From: a bacterium EF100-94H03 bin56
GTDB lineage: Bacteria > Pseudomonadota > Alphaproteobacteria > SP197
Assembly: GCA_002238685.1 (NCBI GenBank)
Contig: MPMV01000030.1
Span: forward strand, 1-54,039
Length of the DNA: 54,039 bases
Direction of reading: 5' to 3'
Shown here: one piece after another, positions 15,475-24,138 of the stretch
Position numbering within the stretch: the first letter of the stretch is position 1
How the letters are laid out: every line of letters begins with the position of its first letter
Position numbers and translations under genes: made by a program
The notes under the pieces: model-generated
What the model was told of the DNA's origin: nothing
What the model saw: only the letters and a program-made list of their open reading frames with translations
Databases searched by the model: none

Positions 15475-15534
15475 ATAGAGAGAGAAAAATAGCCGTACTA
15501 TCAAATAGTTAGCACCTAGGGTGCGTCCACTGGT

Positions 15535-16518
15535 GTGGCCGCCGACGAGATGATGGCCGAGCCGATCTCGATCAGCATTGGCGGCAACTCGCACTGGGGC
15601 ATCGCTGTCGTCGACAACGAAGCGACCTCAGATGCAACAGATGATGTCGCGTTCTCGAACGACGTCGAACTACAGATTCACGGATCGACAGTCCTCGATA
15701 GCGGCGTCGAGGTTGGTATCCGCATCGAGATCGAAGGTGAAGAGAGCACCGACCAGGGCGACGAGACCTACATGTATCTCGAAGGCTCGTTCGGTACTAT
15801 CCGCGTCGGCAACGACGATGCTGCGGGCTACCAGATGGGTACGGCGGCACCCTATGCCACGTACTTCTATGGCATCAACACGCCGTATTGGGTGGGCACC
15901 TTCAGCGGTAGCCCAAGCAACTGGCACTCCACATTTGCCGGTACGAACGTGGGCGATTCCGCTTCCGTGATGTATTTCTCGCCGGTCATCAATGGGTTCC
16001 AGTTCGGTCTGTCCTATGCCCCTGAGGGGGGTGCAGAGGCACGCAGCGGCACAGCGAGCCTGGCCAAGGGCGGCGAAGTCGTCTCGGCCGGCGCACGCTA
16101 TGACGGCGCCTTCGGGGATGCCGGTGTCACGATTGCCGGCGGCTATTCCAGCCACGACATGGAGTCAGATTCCGGTCCGGGCCGGACCGAGAGCGACATG
16201 GCCGGTGGTGTGGTGGTGTCCATGTCCGGCGTGTCAGTCGGCGGTTCGTACAGGGTAACGGACCCAGACGTGGATGGGGTGGACGACGTCGAGCAGTTTG
16301 ACGTTGGTATCAGCTATGGTGAGGGTCCGTGGACCATCAGCCTCAACTACGGCGAGCAGACCCAGGACAGTTCCAATACTGACAACGGTTACGCCCGCCT
16401 GTTGGGCAACTACAACCTCGGCCCTGGCATCAATCTTGCCGGTGCTGTCGGTCAGGACACGTTCGACAACGACGAGAACACCACGTTTGCCGGTGTCGCG
16501 ATGGCGATCAGCTTCTGA
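15535..16518 (+). CDS. Gram-negative porin, copy 3, without signal peptide
   Basis: The 327-residue porin is closely similar to copy 2 (AEPISISIGGNSHWGIAVV, PYATYFYGINTPYWVG, C-terminal AMAISF). Differences cluster in predicted surface loops, for example ESDSGPGRTESDM against EGGPTVTDT. The only in-frame start is GTG 15535; in-frame upstream codons read GASTGVAADEMMAEP back to TAG at 15517. GASTGVAA looks like the last residues of a signal peptide whose front is missing or altered, and no ribosome site is present. It is probably silent unless joined to another 5' end. Confidence 0.8.
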   Translation: MAADEMMAEPISISIGGNSHWGIAVVDNEATSDATDDVAFSNDVELQIHGSTVLDSGVEVGIRIEIEGEESTDQGDETYMYLEGSFGTIRVGNDDAAGYQMGTAAPYATYFYGINTPYWVGTFSGSPSNWHSTFAGTNVGDSASVMYFSPVINGFQFGLSYAPEGGAEARSGTASLAKGGEVVSAGARYDGAFGDAGVTIAGGYSSHDMESDSGPGRTESDMAGGVVVSMSGVSVGGSYRVTDPDVDGVDDVEQFDVGISYGEGPWTISLNYGEQTQDSSNTDNGYARLLGNYNLGPGINLAGAVGQDTFDNDENTTFAGVAMAISF

Positions 16519-16549
16519 TCACCGTTATCTGATATCGCATGTTTCTTTG

Positions 16550-16578
16550 AGGAGCGGCCCTTCATGGGCCGCTCCTTT
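16550..16578 (+). terminator. Intergenic hairpin, module 3
   Basis: AGGAGCGGCCC (16550-16560) and GGGCCGCTCCT (16566-16576) form a perfect stem with loop TTCAT, one base different from the module 2 loop. Spacing to the porin stop and to the sulfotransferase ATG is the same as in module 2. Confidence 0.75.
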
Positions 16579-16595
16579 CCGTTGGGGTTTCGTGC

Positions 16596-17441
16596 ATGGG
16601 CAACATTGTCTGGCTGGCCAGCTATCCCAAGTCGGGCAACACGTGGATGCGGGCTTTCTTGCACAATCTCTTCCACAACGAGGCGAAGCCGGCTGACCTG
16701 AACAGGATGCAGGGCGAGATCCTGCAGAGTGACGGGTCGCTGATGTGGTTCAGGATGGTGGACAAGCGCCCGGTGAGCGAGTGGTCGCCCGAGGACGTCG
16801 CCGCCATGCGGCCGAAAGTTTGTGAACTGATCGCCCGGGGGCAGCCGGGATCCATCTTCTGCAAGACACACAATGCCCTGATGACGGTGCATGGGCACCC
16901 GACCATCAATCTGGGTGTGACATCGGGCGCCATCTATATCGTGCGCAATCCTCTCGATGTGGCCTCCTCCTCGGCGGACTTCATGGGAACCGGTCTTGAC
17001 CAGGCGATCACGTTGATGGCGACGGACTACCTGGAGATGCCCCATGACCCGGAGCGCAACAACGTCTCGATCTTCTCGGGGAGCTGGTCACAGCACGTGG
17101 CAAGCTGGACCGGCAGGGCGAATGAGCGTCTCCATGTCGTGCGCTATGAGGACATGGTCGAAAAGCCGTCGTCGACCTTTGCAAGCGTCGCGCGGTTTCT
17201 GGGACTGAAGACGTCGCGCCAGAGGTTGTTGCGGGCCATCCGCAACTCGTCGTTCAGGAACCTGCAGAGCCAGGAGTCGGCTGGCGGGTTCAAGGAGAGG
17301 TCGGAGCACCAGAAGAGGTTCTTCCGCCGCGGCAAGGCAGGAGGTTGGAAGGACGAACTGAGCGAAAGCCAGGTCCAGCGGATCTGCGAGGCCCATGGCG
17401 AGCAGATGAAACGCTTCGGCTACCTGCCCGACGAGTCCTGA
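16596..17441 (+). CDS. PAPS-dependent sulfotransferase, copy 3
   Basis: The 281-residue protein is very close to copy 2. YPKSGNTW is the 5'-phosphosulfate loop and IVRNPLDVASSSADFMG the 3'-phosphate motif; the C-terminus has RRGKAGGWKDEL. Nearly all differences from copy 2 are conservative, so both copies appear to be under protein-level constraint even though their porin partners look silent. No recombinase or small membrane protein follows this copy; the next gene is the convergent permease at 17536. Confidence 0.9.
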   Translation: MGNIVWLASYPKSGNTWMRAFLHNLFHNEAKPADLNRMQGEILQSDGSLMWFRMVDKRPVSEWSPEDVAAMRPKVCELIARGQPGSIFCKTHNALMTVHGHPTINLGVTSGAIYIVRNPLDVASSSADFMGTGLDQAITLMATDYLEMPHDPERNNVSIFSGSWSQHVASWTGRANERLHVVRYEDMVEKPSSTFASVARFLGLKTSRQRLLRAIRNSSFRNLQSQESAGGFKERSEHQKRFFRRGKAGGWKDELSESQVQRICEAHGEQMKRFGYLPDES

Positions 17442-17535
17442 CGGGAGGGCGCAGCACTCAGGACACGTCGGCAGACTGCACAGCCGGTTTTCTGATCACG
17501 TTGGTGCAACGGGGTGGTGAGCCGGGTTTGCCGTG

Positions 17536-18855
17536 TCAGATGTCCTCGGGCAGGACCTGGTTCAGCACGATGGCGATGACGGCCGTGGGAAGCAGGCCGG
17601 AGACGGCCATGGTGTGGAGAACGCCCGGCAGGTACTGGACGGCGGTGGGGACCAGGTTGAGGCCGAGTCCGAAGGCAAGGGAAACGGCGATGATCACCAT
17701 GTTCCTGCGGTTCATGGTGACGGTGGAAAGCATGTTGAGGCCGGCGGCGGCCACCATGCCGAACATCACGATCACGCCGCCACCGAGCACCGGCAGGGGC
17801 ATGGAGGCGATCACCGCGCCGATCTTCGGCAGGAATCCGCATACGACGAGGATGATGGCGCCGATCGTGACCACGTGCCGGCTCATGATTCCGGTCATGC
17901 CGACGATGCCGACGTTCTGGCTGAACGACGTGTTGGGAAGGCCGCCGAAGACGGATGCCAGTGCAGTCCCGAGACCGTCGGCGTATGTTGCGCCGGCAAT
18001 CTCCTTGTCGGTCGCGTCGCGGTTGGCGCCCGCCTTCGCCGTGGCCGACGTGTCTCCGACGGTCTCCACGGCCGAGACGATGCAGATCAGTGTCACCGCA
18101 ATGACGGCGCCGAGGCTGAACTCCAGTCCGTAGGGGAGGATGTCGGGGACGGCAACCAGACCCGCCTTCTCGACGGGAGCAAAGCTCACCATGCCGAGGA
18201 TGAGCGCCAGGACGTAGCCCGCCACCAGGCCGACCAGCACCGCTGCGGCCGAGATGATCCCGCGGAAGTAGAACTTGGCGACGATGGCCACGATCACGAC
18301 GACGAGTGCCACCGACCAGTGTTCCAGTGACCCGAAGCTCTCCGCCTCCATCTGGAATTTCGCGGCACCCCCTGCCGCGTACTTGACGGCCACGGGAATG
18401 AGATAGAGGCCGATCGCCAGGATCACCAGCCCAGTCACGAGAGGCGGAAAGAGGAAGCGGATGCGGCCGATGATGGCGCCAAACCCGAAATGGATGATGC
18501 CTCCCACGAGGCAGGCGGTGAGAGCGACGCCGAGGCCCTCGGTGGCGGCAATCGCCGTTAGCACCGAGACGAAGGCAAAACTGGTTCCCTGCATGATCGG
18601 CAGGCGGGATCCGACCGGGCCAATACCAACTGTCTGGAAGAGGGTGGCGATGCCCGCAAAGAGCATGGCCATCTGGATGAGATAGACCTGTTCGGCGCCT
18701 CCGAAGGCAAGACCTGCGGCGCCGGCAACGATGATGGAAGGAGTGATGTTGGAGGCGAACATGGCCAGCACGTGCTGCAGGCCAAGCGGTATCGCTTCCG
18801 CCAGAGGTGGGGTGACGTCGGGGTTCGCGTATCGCGCCTCAGCTTGGTCGGTCAT
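17536..18855 (-). CDS. NCS2/NAT-family nucleobase (xanthine/uric acid type) permease
   Basis: The 439-residue integral membrane protein has about 12-14 hydrophobic segments. The NAT signature is present as PNTSFSQNVGIVGMTGIMSR (QNxGxxxxT pattern), and SAVETVGDTSATA carries the acidic TM8 residue. The N-terminal LGLQHVLAMFASNITPSIIV is typical of xanthine, urate and uracil symporters. The T-G rather than T-R in the signature leans towards purine transporters, but the substrate is not settled. It is transcribed divergently from the acyl-CoA ligase, with 160 bp between starts. Confidence 0.9.
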   Translation of the reverse strand: MTDQAEARYANPDVTPPLAEAIPLGLQHVLAMFASNITPSIIVAGAAGLAFGGAEQVYLIQMAMLFAGIATLFQTVGIGPVGSRLPIMQGTSFAFVSVLTAIAATEGLGVALTACLVGGIIHFGFGAIIGRIRFLFPPLVTGLVILAIGLYLIPVAVKYAAGGAAKFQMEAESFGSLEHWSVALVVVIVAIVAKFYFRGIISAAAVLVGLVAGYVLALILGMVSFAPVEKAGLVAVPDILPYGLEFSLGAVIAVTLICIVSAVETVGDTSATAKAGANRDATDKEIAGATYADGLGTALASVFGGLPNTSFSQNVGIVGMTGIMSRHVVTIGAIILVVCGFLPKIGAVIASMPLPVLGGGVIVMFGMVAAAGLNMLSTVTMNRRNMVIIAVSLAFGLGLNLVPTAVQYLPGVLHTMAVSGLLPTAVIAIVLNQVLPEDI

Positions 18856-19015
18856 GTCTCTCGATGCTCCTTCGCGACCTCTTCGGCATCATGAACGCCG
18901 CAGGGCGGATTGTCACATGTGCCCCTCATGGCCCCGGCTCATCCTTGCACAGGATTTGTGGATGCCGTCTACTCTGGTCCCTGGCTCATGTCGTGCCGGG
19001 AACACTTTGCCAGCG

Positions 19016-20539
19016 ATGTTCAACCTTGCCAGCAATCTGGAAAGCGCCGCCGCCAGTTACCCGGAGCGCGAGGCCATCGTTTTCGAGGGGAGGCGGTGGA
19101 CCTACGCCGAGATCGAGGAGCAAGCCAACCAGGTGGCCAACGGCCTTTACCGCGCCGGCATCCGCGAAGGGGATCACGTGGCTCTGGTCTGCCCCAACCG
19201 GCCGGAATTCGTGACCTGCTATTTCGGCATCTTGAAAGTCGGCGCTGTGGTCGTGTGTGTCAGCGCGTTGCTGAAGGCCCGGGAGATCGCCTACCAGCTC
19301 GACCATTCCGACGCGGTGGCCATGATCGCTTATGGCGGTGAAGACATGACGATCGGAGACCATGCTCATGAGGCCTTTGGGCAGGTCGATGCCTGTCTGA
19401 AGGCCTGGTTCATCGCGCCCCGAACGGGCATGGCGGGCTATGACGAGCTCATCGGACCGGAGGACGGGGACTTCGAAAGCGCATCCGTATCCGGTGAGGC
19501 GACGGCCGTCATCCTCTACACCTCGGGCACCACGGGATTTCCCCGGGGCGCCGAACTCAGCCATGCCAACATCATCATGAACGTCATGGCGCTGGCCCGC
19601 ATCAAGCCGCCTGTCGAGGAAGGCGGAAAGACCCTGATCGCGCTGCCGCTCTTCCACGTCATGGCGCAGACCTGCGCCATGCATCTTGCCATCTACAACG
19701 CCATGACAATCGTACTGGTCCAGCGGTTCAGAGCGGCAGAGGTGATTCGGCTGATGCTGAAGGAGACCATTACCGGTCTCCATGGCGTACCGACGATGTA
19801 CCGGGCCATTCTCGACTGCGAGGAGGTGACGCAAGCGGAGAAGACGGTGCTGGCCGAGCAGCTCGAATCATTCTCGGCTGGAGGTGCTTCCCTGCTCCCT
19901 GAATTGCAGAAGGAGTGCATGGAGACCTATTCCATCAGCATGTCGAACGGATATGGCGCCACGGAAACCTCGCCGGCCTCGTGCTTTCACCAGACGAGCG
20001 GCGCCATCCCGCTTGGTTCCGTGGGCACCGCTGCCTGGGGCGTGAGGTTGAAGATCGTGGACGGGGCGGGTGACAAAGTGCCGGCAGGCGAGGTCGGTGA
20101 ACTCCTCGTGCGCGGCCATTGTGTCATGAAGGGCTACTACAAGGATCCGCAGGCGACAGCCGAGGTGATCCGGGACGGCTGGTATCACACCGGTGATCTG
20201 GCGAGAATGGACGGGAAGGGCCACCTCTTCATCGTCGGGCGAAGGAAGGAGTTGATTATCCGCGGCGGGTTCAACGTTTACCCGGCGGAGGTCGAAGGAA
20301 TGCTCCTGGAACATCCGGCCATCTCCCAGGCAGCCGTCGTCGGTGTGCCTGATCCGGTCTACGGGGAAGAGGTGAAGGCGTTCGTCACCACAAGGGCAGG
20401 GTCGTCACTCAAGGCGGCTGACGTCGTCAGCTGGGCACGGAATGAAATGGCGGCGCACAAGTATCCCCGTCTTGTTGAGTTCAGGGAGACCCTGCCGCTC
20501 GGTCCCACCGGCAAGGTTCTCAAGAGGATGCTCAAGTGA
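19016..20539 (+). CDS. Acyl-CoA ligase (class I adenylate-forming)
   Basis: The 507-residue enzyme starts at ATG 19016 (MFNLASNLESAAASYPEREA). The longer upstream frame crosses the divergent promoter region and is rejected. Motifs in order: P-loop AVILYTSGTTGFPRGAELSH, YGATETSPAS, GWYHTGDLARMD, GRRKELIIRGGFNVYPAEVE and C-terminal PTGKVLKRML with the catalytic lysine. The family activates carboxylic acids to acyl-AMP and then the CoA thioester. Similarity is to long-chain and dicarboxylate FadD-like ligases, but substrate specificity cannot be read from sequence. Confidence 0.9.
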   Translation: MFNLASNLESAAASYPEREAIVFEGRRWTYAEIEEQANQVANGLYRAGIREGDHVALVCPNRPEFVTCYFGILKVGAVVVCVSALLKAREIAYQLDHSDAVAMIAYGGEDMTIGDHAHEAFGQVDACLKAWFIAPRTGMAGYDELIGPEDGDFESASVSGEATAVILYTSGTTGFPRGAELSHANIIMNVMALARIKPPVEEGGKTLIALPLFHVMAQTCAMHLAIYNAMTIVLVQRFRAAEVIRLMLKETITGLHGVPTMYRAILDCEEVTQAEKTVLAEQLESFSAGGASLLPELQKECMETYSISMSNGYGATETSPASCFHQTSGAIPLGSVGTAAWGVRLKIVDGAGDKVPAGEVGELLVRGHCVMKGYYKDPQATAEVIRDGWYHTGDLARMDGKGHLFIVGRRKELIIRGGFNVYPAEVEGMLLEHPAISQAAVVGVPDPVYGEEVKAFVTTRAGSSLKAADVVSWARNEMAAHKYPRLVEFRETLPLGPTGKVLKRMLK

Positions 20540-20872
20540 ATGGTATGTCGGAGCCGGGTTGTGCGGCGGCACGGGGGGATGGGGATCCCGAGCTGCTCGG
20601 CCGTGTGGTTCTCCTCGTCGGGATGATCTCCGATGGCGAGATGGCGGTAGCCAACCGTGGTGTAGACCTGCACATGAACCCCACAGTGTGAGCGAGACGG
20701 TCACGACCTGCTCAAACAGGCCCCCCTTCGAGACAGTCCCGGTCCCGCCTTCCCAAGGTAAGTAATGCACGAGCAAGTTATGCATCTTCTTTCGCCAATC
20801 GCCTCTCTTTCCGGCGGGTAACGCTGAATGCGGCGCATCGTCGCGCGAGGCAACGGGATTCGCCGCAGGGCG
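20540..20872. other. Intergenic stretch without a convincing gene
   Basis: Short frames exist on both strands but none shows coding character I trust. It separates the ligase from the convergent antitoxin gene. Confidence 0.4.
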
Positions 20873-21208
20873 TCAGCGATGCGCCGGTACGCTCTGTTTG
20901 GTCGTTTCAAGGCCGGGCGCCGCTTCGGCACGCAGCTTCAGACCTGGAGCGCCGACGACCCTGAGAACCGTGCCCAGACTGGGATTGCGGTCTCCCGAAA
21001 GCGCCTTGTACAGGCTCTCGCGGGACAGTCCGGCGTCGCCCGCAACTTGCGACATGCCCTTTGCGCGGGCGATGTCGCCGAGCGCCTTGGCGATGAACGC
21101 CGCGTCACCATCGGACTCCTCCATGGAAGCTTCCCGATACGCGGCCATTTCCTCCGGCGTGCGCAGGTGTTCCGCGACGTCGTAGGTTGAAGTGACAGTC
21201 TTCGTCAT
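20873..21208 (-). CDS. HigA/HI1420-type antitoxin (XRE family)
   Basis: The 111-residue protein has an N-terminal YDVAEHLRTPEEMAAYREASMEE segment typical of the HI1420 addiction-module antidote family. An HTH_XRE domain (IARAKGMSQVAGDAGLSRESLYKALSGDRNPSLGTVLRV) follows. The ATG is preceded by AGGGGGACATC, a good ribosome site. The family normally sits downstream of a HI1419-type RelE-fold toxin. Here the toxin frame is broken (21218-21480), leaving an apparently intact antitoxin. The C-terminal tail (APGLETTKQSVPAHR) is longer than usual. Confidence 0.85.
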   Translation of the reverse strand: MTKTVTSTYDVAEHLRTPEEMAAYREASMEESDGDAAFIAKALGDIARAKGMSQVAGDAGLSRESLYKALSGDRNPSLGTVLRVVGAPGLKLRAEAAPGLETTKQSVPAHR

Positions 21209-21217
21209 GATGTCCCC

Positions 21218-21480
21218 CTACAGGTTTCGTGCGAGACGGAGAGCCGTCTCGATGTCCCTGACCTGAGTGCGCTTGCCCCTCCGACCAGCAGATTGATGAC
21301 TGTGCGGCCCTGCATCTTGAGGTACACCCGGTAGCAGGGTCCGTAGTCGATCCGCAGTTCCGAGACTCCTTCGCCGACGGGCCGGACATCTCCTGGATTT
21401 CCGGCTGCCAGACGCTCGACTCGGACGAGGACGCGCGGTCGGTCGCAGCGGGTCACGCCCTCCGTTCGGGTGCCCGTCTT
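21218..21480 (-). pseudogene. HI1419-type RelE-fold toxin, frameshifted
   Basis: One frame gives VERLAAGNPGDVRPVGEGVS, ELRIDYGPCYRVYLKMQG and RTVINLLVGG, the core of phage Gp49/HI1419-like toxins. The matching C-terminus GKRTQVRDIETALRLARNL is in another frame, so an indel lies near 21280 in the run of G. The N-terminal part (about 21440-21480) has degenerated and lacks a normal start. It would be co-transcribed with the antitoxin, whose ATG lies just after its end. Confidence 0.75.
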
Positions 21481-21724
21481 TCGAGCGAAACCGCAAAGCC
21501 GCGTCGGCGGGCGAAGTTCCCAGCGGTCTCAATCGAAAGGACGACCGGTGTCCGTGTCAATGGGATTCAAATTCCATTCCATTGCGCCCTCGAGTTCGCC
21601 AGGCGCCGGGACATCGCTCCAAGCCTGTACGTATTCCCCTTTCCGATGCTGAAGCAACAACTCGAGCGACGGGCTTGGCGAGTAGCCCACGGCACTCGAA
21701 GCCAGGACAGGTCATCAATGATGT
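21481..21724. other. Intergenic stretch, nothing recognised
   Basis: No gene, repeat or structured element stands out. The LuxR-type gene ends convergently at 21725 with no clear terminator hairpin. Confidence 0.35.
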
Positions 21725-22918
21725 CTATCGCCTGGATCCCGGACTGCCGGTCAGCGACAATACCAGCCGCACCAGGTCCGACTGCCGCGACAGGCCGTGC
21801 TTGTCGAACATGTGCTTCACATGCGTTCGGATCGTGCTCTCTTTTCGGCCCGCCGCCGCAGCAATCTCGCGGACGCTCATGCCATGGGCCAGCTGCACCG
21901 CGACCCGGCTCTCCACATCCGTAAGATCCAGGGCCGCCGCAACCACGGCTGAATCGATGTCGGCCCCCTTCGCCGGGTCAACGACCAGGACGAGCGCCGC
22001 GACCGGCCAGAACCGGAAGTCCGTCTCCTGCTGTTCCACGGGGATGATATGCAGCGCGAGGGGCAGTAGATGGCCCCGGCGCCTGACCATTGTCGAGCCG
22101 CCGGCTCCCTGCGCCCGGAATGGCGGCAGGGCGCGCGCCAGAATTTCCTGGAGGCGGGAGTCGTCCTCTGGCGCGCGCGCAAACAGCGAACCATCCTCGT
22201 AGAGCAGACCGCTGCCGTCCCGCAGCAGAGACCGGGCGCAGTCGTTCACCTCCACAATGCTTCCGTGCCTGTCGAGTTGGATGACGCCCATCCCGGTGGC
22301 TTCGAGAAGTGCTTCCAAGGACGCACCCAGGGCGCCGGCGGCGGACAGGGCCTGATGGACGCACACGGTCTGACGGATCTGTGGCAGCAAACGCCGGATC
22401 GCTTCGAGTTGAGCGGACGACCAGCCCTCCCCGTCGAGCGGGTCGTTGATTTGCCACAGGATGCGTGAGCCGTTGGAGCCTCGCAGACGCACGTCGATCG
22501 CGTTTCCGGCATGGCCAATGGTCCGCAGGGCGTTGTAAGCCGCGGAGGATTTGAGCTCCTCCTCGGTGTAGATGTCGGTGATGTGGAATATCTGGTTGAA
22601 GGGGAGACGTCGCACGCGGGGCGTCCCTTCGTCCACGCGATAGTAGTTCTCCAACCAGAGGCGCTCCAGATCCCGGCGACGCTCCCCGTCCAAGCACGTC
22701 AACATAAAGAAAGTTCTATATCCTTCGTCCAGCCCCCCGTCGCCGCTCATCAGGGTGCTGCCATGTGTCCCGAGAGTCTCATCAATCAGCGTGGCAGCAC
22801 GCGGCCACCGGGCAAGGTCGAGGGCGGCGGCGTGCAACGAGTCCAGAACCCGGTCGAACCTGTCCGCTTCGCTCAACGAGGTGCCTTCCCCTGCTGATGC
22901 TCGGTCAACCCAATCCAC
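21725..22918 (-). CDS. LuxR-type transcriptional regulator with PAS-like sensor region
   Basis: In the 397-residue protein residues 1-180 form an alpha/beta region of unknown fold (DRFDRVLDSLHAAALDLARW). Residues around 205-300 contain the PAS-like stretch LEATGMGVIQLDRHGSIVEV. The C-terminus is a GerE/LuxR HTH (LTDVESRVAVQLAHGMSVRE and KESTIRTHVKHMFDKHGL). There is no receiver or AHL-binding signature, so this is a LuxR solo whose signal is unknown. Upstream of it lies an element also found upstream of the divergent lipoprotein gene, which suggests autoregulation and control of that gene. Confidence 0.85.
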   Translation of the reverse strand: MDWVDRASAGEGTSLSEADRFDRVLDSLHAAALDLARWPRAATLIDETLGTHGSTLMSGDGGLDEGYRTFFMLTCLDGERRRDLERLWLENYYRVDEGTPRVRRLPFNQIFHITDIYTEEELKSSAAYNALRTIGHAGNAIDVRLRGSNGSRILWQINDPLDGEGWSSAQLEAIRRLLPQIRQTVCVHQALSAAGALGASLEALLEATGMGVIQLDRHGSIVEVNDCARSLLRDGSGLLYEDGSLFARAPEDDSRLQEILARALPPFRAQGAGGSTMVRRRGHLLPLALHIIPVEQQETDFRFWPVAALVLVVDPAKGADIDSAVVAAALDLTDVESRVAVQLAHGMSVREIAAAAGRKESTIRTHVKHMFDKHGLSRQSDLVRLVLSLTGSPGSRR

Positions 22919-23002
22919 GTTTCCTCATGCGGAGAAGGGTTGCCTCCGTATCACACCCATGCGCTCTCTTGCTCCGGCGTCCCGCTCTTCGCTGCGATGA
23001 GC

Positions 23003-23079
23003 CAAGCTTGGACACTGTACGAAAATGCGTGATTCTTGCGCATCCCCAACATTGGGGACATTGATGAAATCTCCGGCAA
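23003..23079 (-). promoter_or_regulatory. Palindromic upstream element, copy facing the LuxR gene
   Basis: Read on the minus strand, this 77-bp block (GCCGGAGATTTC ... CCAAGCTTGG) matches 24139-24215 on the plus strand. The core TCCCCAACATTGGGGA (23043-23058) is a perfect palindrome; the sequences around it are less conserved. It is oriented the same way relative to its gene (luxR-type at 22918) as the other copy is to the lipoprotein gene. A dimeric regulator operator is the simplest reading; terminal repeats of a vanished element are the alternative. Confidence 0.5.
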
Positions 23080-23169
23080 GTTCTCGGGACCCCGAGCGAT
23101 GGATCATGTCTCGTGGCGTGACGCAAGAGTCCGGCGTTCATCACGGCATCCGGCGTGTTGGTCCGGGAC

Positions 23170-24110
23170 GCTCAGGCTGCCACAGTGGGCAACATGAGGG
23201 TGAGAGTGTCGCTTTCGGGAGCGATCGATTCCAGCGTCATTTACCTCCTTGCGACGGCCCATTCATCGTTCTGTTCGAGAAGGATGGCGCCGACCAGGCG
23301 GGTGATGGCCATCTCGTTGGGGAGTGAGGCGGAAGAAGCGGGCCTTCCGTGGGAAGGACCGCCCGCCGATCACCAACGACGTTGGTGCGGCGCTTGATCT
23401 CGGCATTGAGACGTTCGAGAGGATTCGTCGAGCGTAACGTCCGGCGGTGCTCCCTGGGGAAGATCATGTATGCCAACACGTCGTGCTCGGGCACGTCCAT
23501 GAGGGCGGCGAGTTTGGGCACCTTGGGCCGGAGCTGGTCGGCAACGAGATACCACTGGGTCCTGGCGCTATCGGCGGCGTCCTGGGCGAAGGCGATGGCG
23601 ACGAGGGCCGAGACAACACGCCGAGCTTGCTTGCCGGCATCAGCCAGCAGGTTGCGGCTGACCGCGACCGGGACGATGCGCCCGTCCTGGCGCACCTTCA
23701 CGTAGGTGGCATCGAGCCACAGGTAGGGCCAGTCCCCCTCCAGAGGCCGCTCGAGGAAGCCGTCGATCTTGCCGTCGATCTCCCCGCATAGCCGGGAGAC
23801 CTGGCTCTTGGAGATGCCGCTCATGCCCATGGCCTGCACCAACTCGTCCACCGAGCGCGTCGACGCACCCTGGATGTAGGCCCGCCGTCAGCGCCTTCTC
23901 GGCCGTCCGTCGCGGCTCCAGGAAGCCGGGGAAGTAACTGCCCTTCCTCAACTTCGGGATCTTCAGCTCGACCGTACCCGCGCGGGTCTCCCAGACGCGG
24001 TCACACTAGCCGTTGCGCTGGTTGATGCGCTCTGGCGTCCGCTCGCCATGCTCGGCGCCGGTCAGTCCCTCCGTGTCCGGGGCACGACCCGTGTCGGGCC
24101 CGGTGTTCTG
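23170..24110 (-). pseudogene. IS256-family (mutator-type) transposase relic
   Basis: Translated pieces in several frames match IS256 transposases in order: HGERTPERINQRNG, a TAG stop at 24007, VWETRAGTVELKIPKLRKGS, YFPGFLEPRRTAEKAL, a frame change, then MGMSGISKSQVSRLC, PYLWLDATYVKVRQDGRIVP. An internal deletion of roughly 70 residues follows, which removes the second catalytic Asp and joins VAVS to RNLLADAGKQARRVVSAL. After it come ADQLRPKVPKLAALMD, STNPLERLNAEIKRRTNVVG and a frameshifted MAITRLVGAILLEQNDEWA. It sits between the two copies of the palindromic element and separates the divergent luxR and lipoprotein genes. Confidence 0.9.
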
Positions 24111-24138
24111 CGCTGACAATGTCGCACATCGCTCAGAG

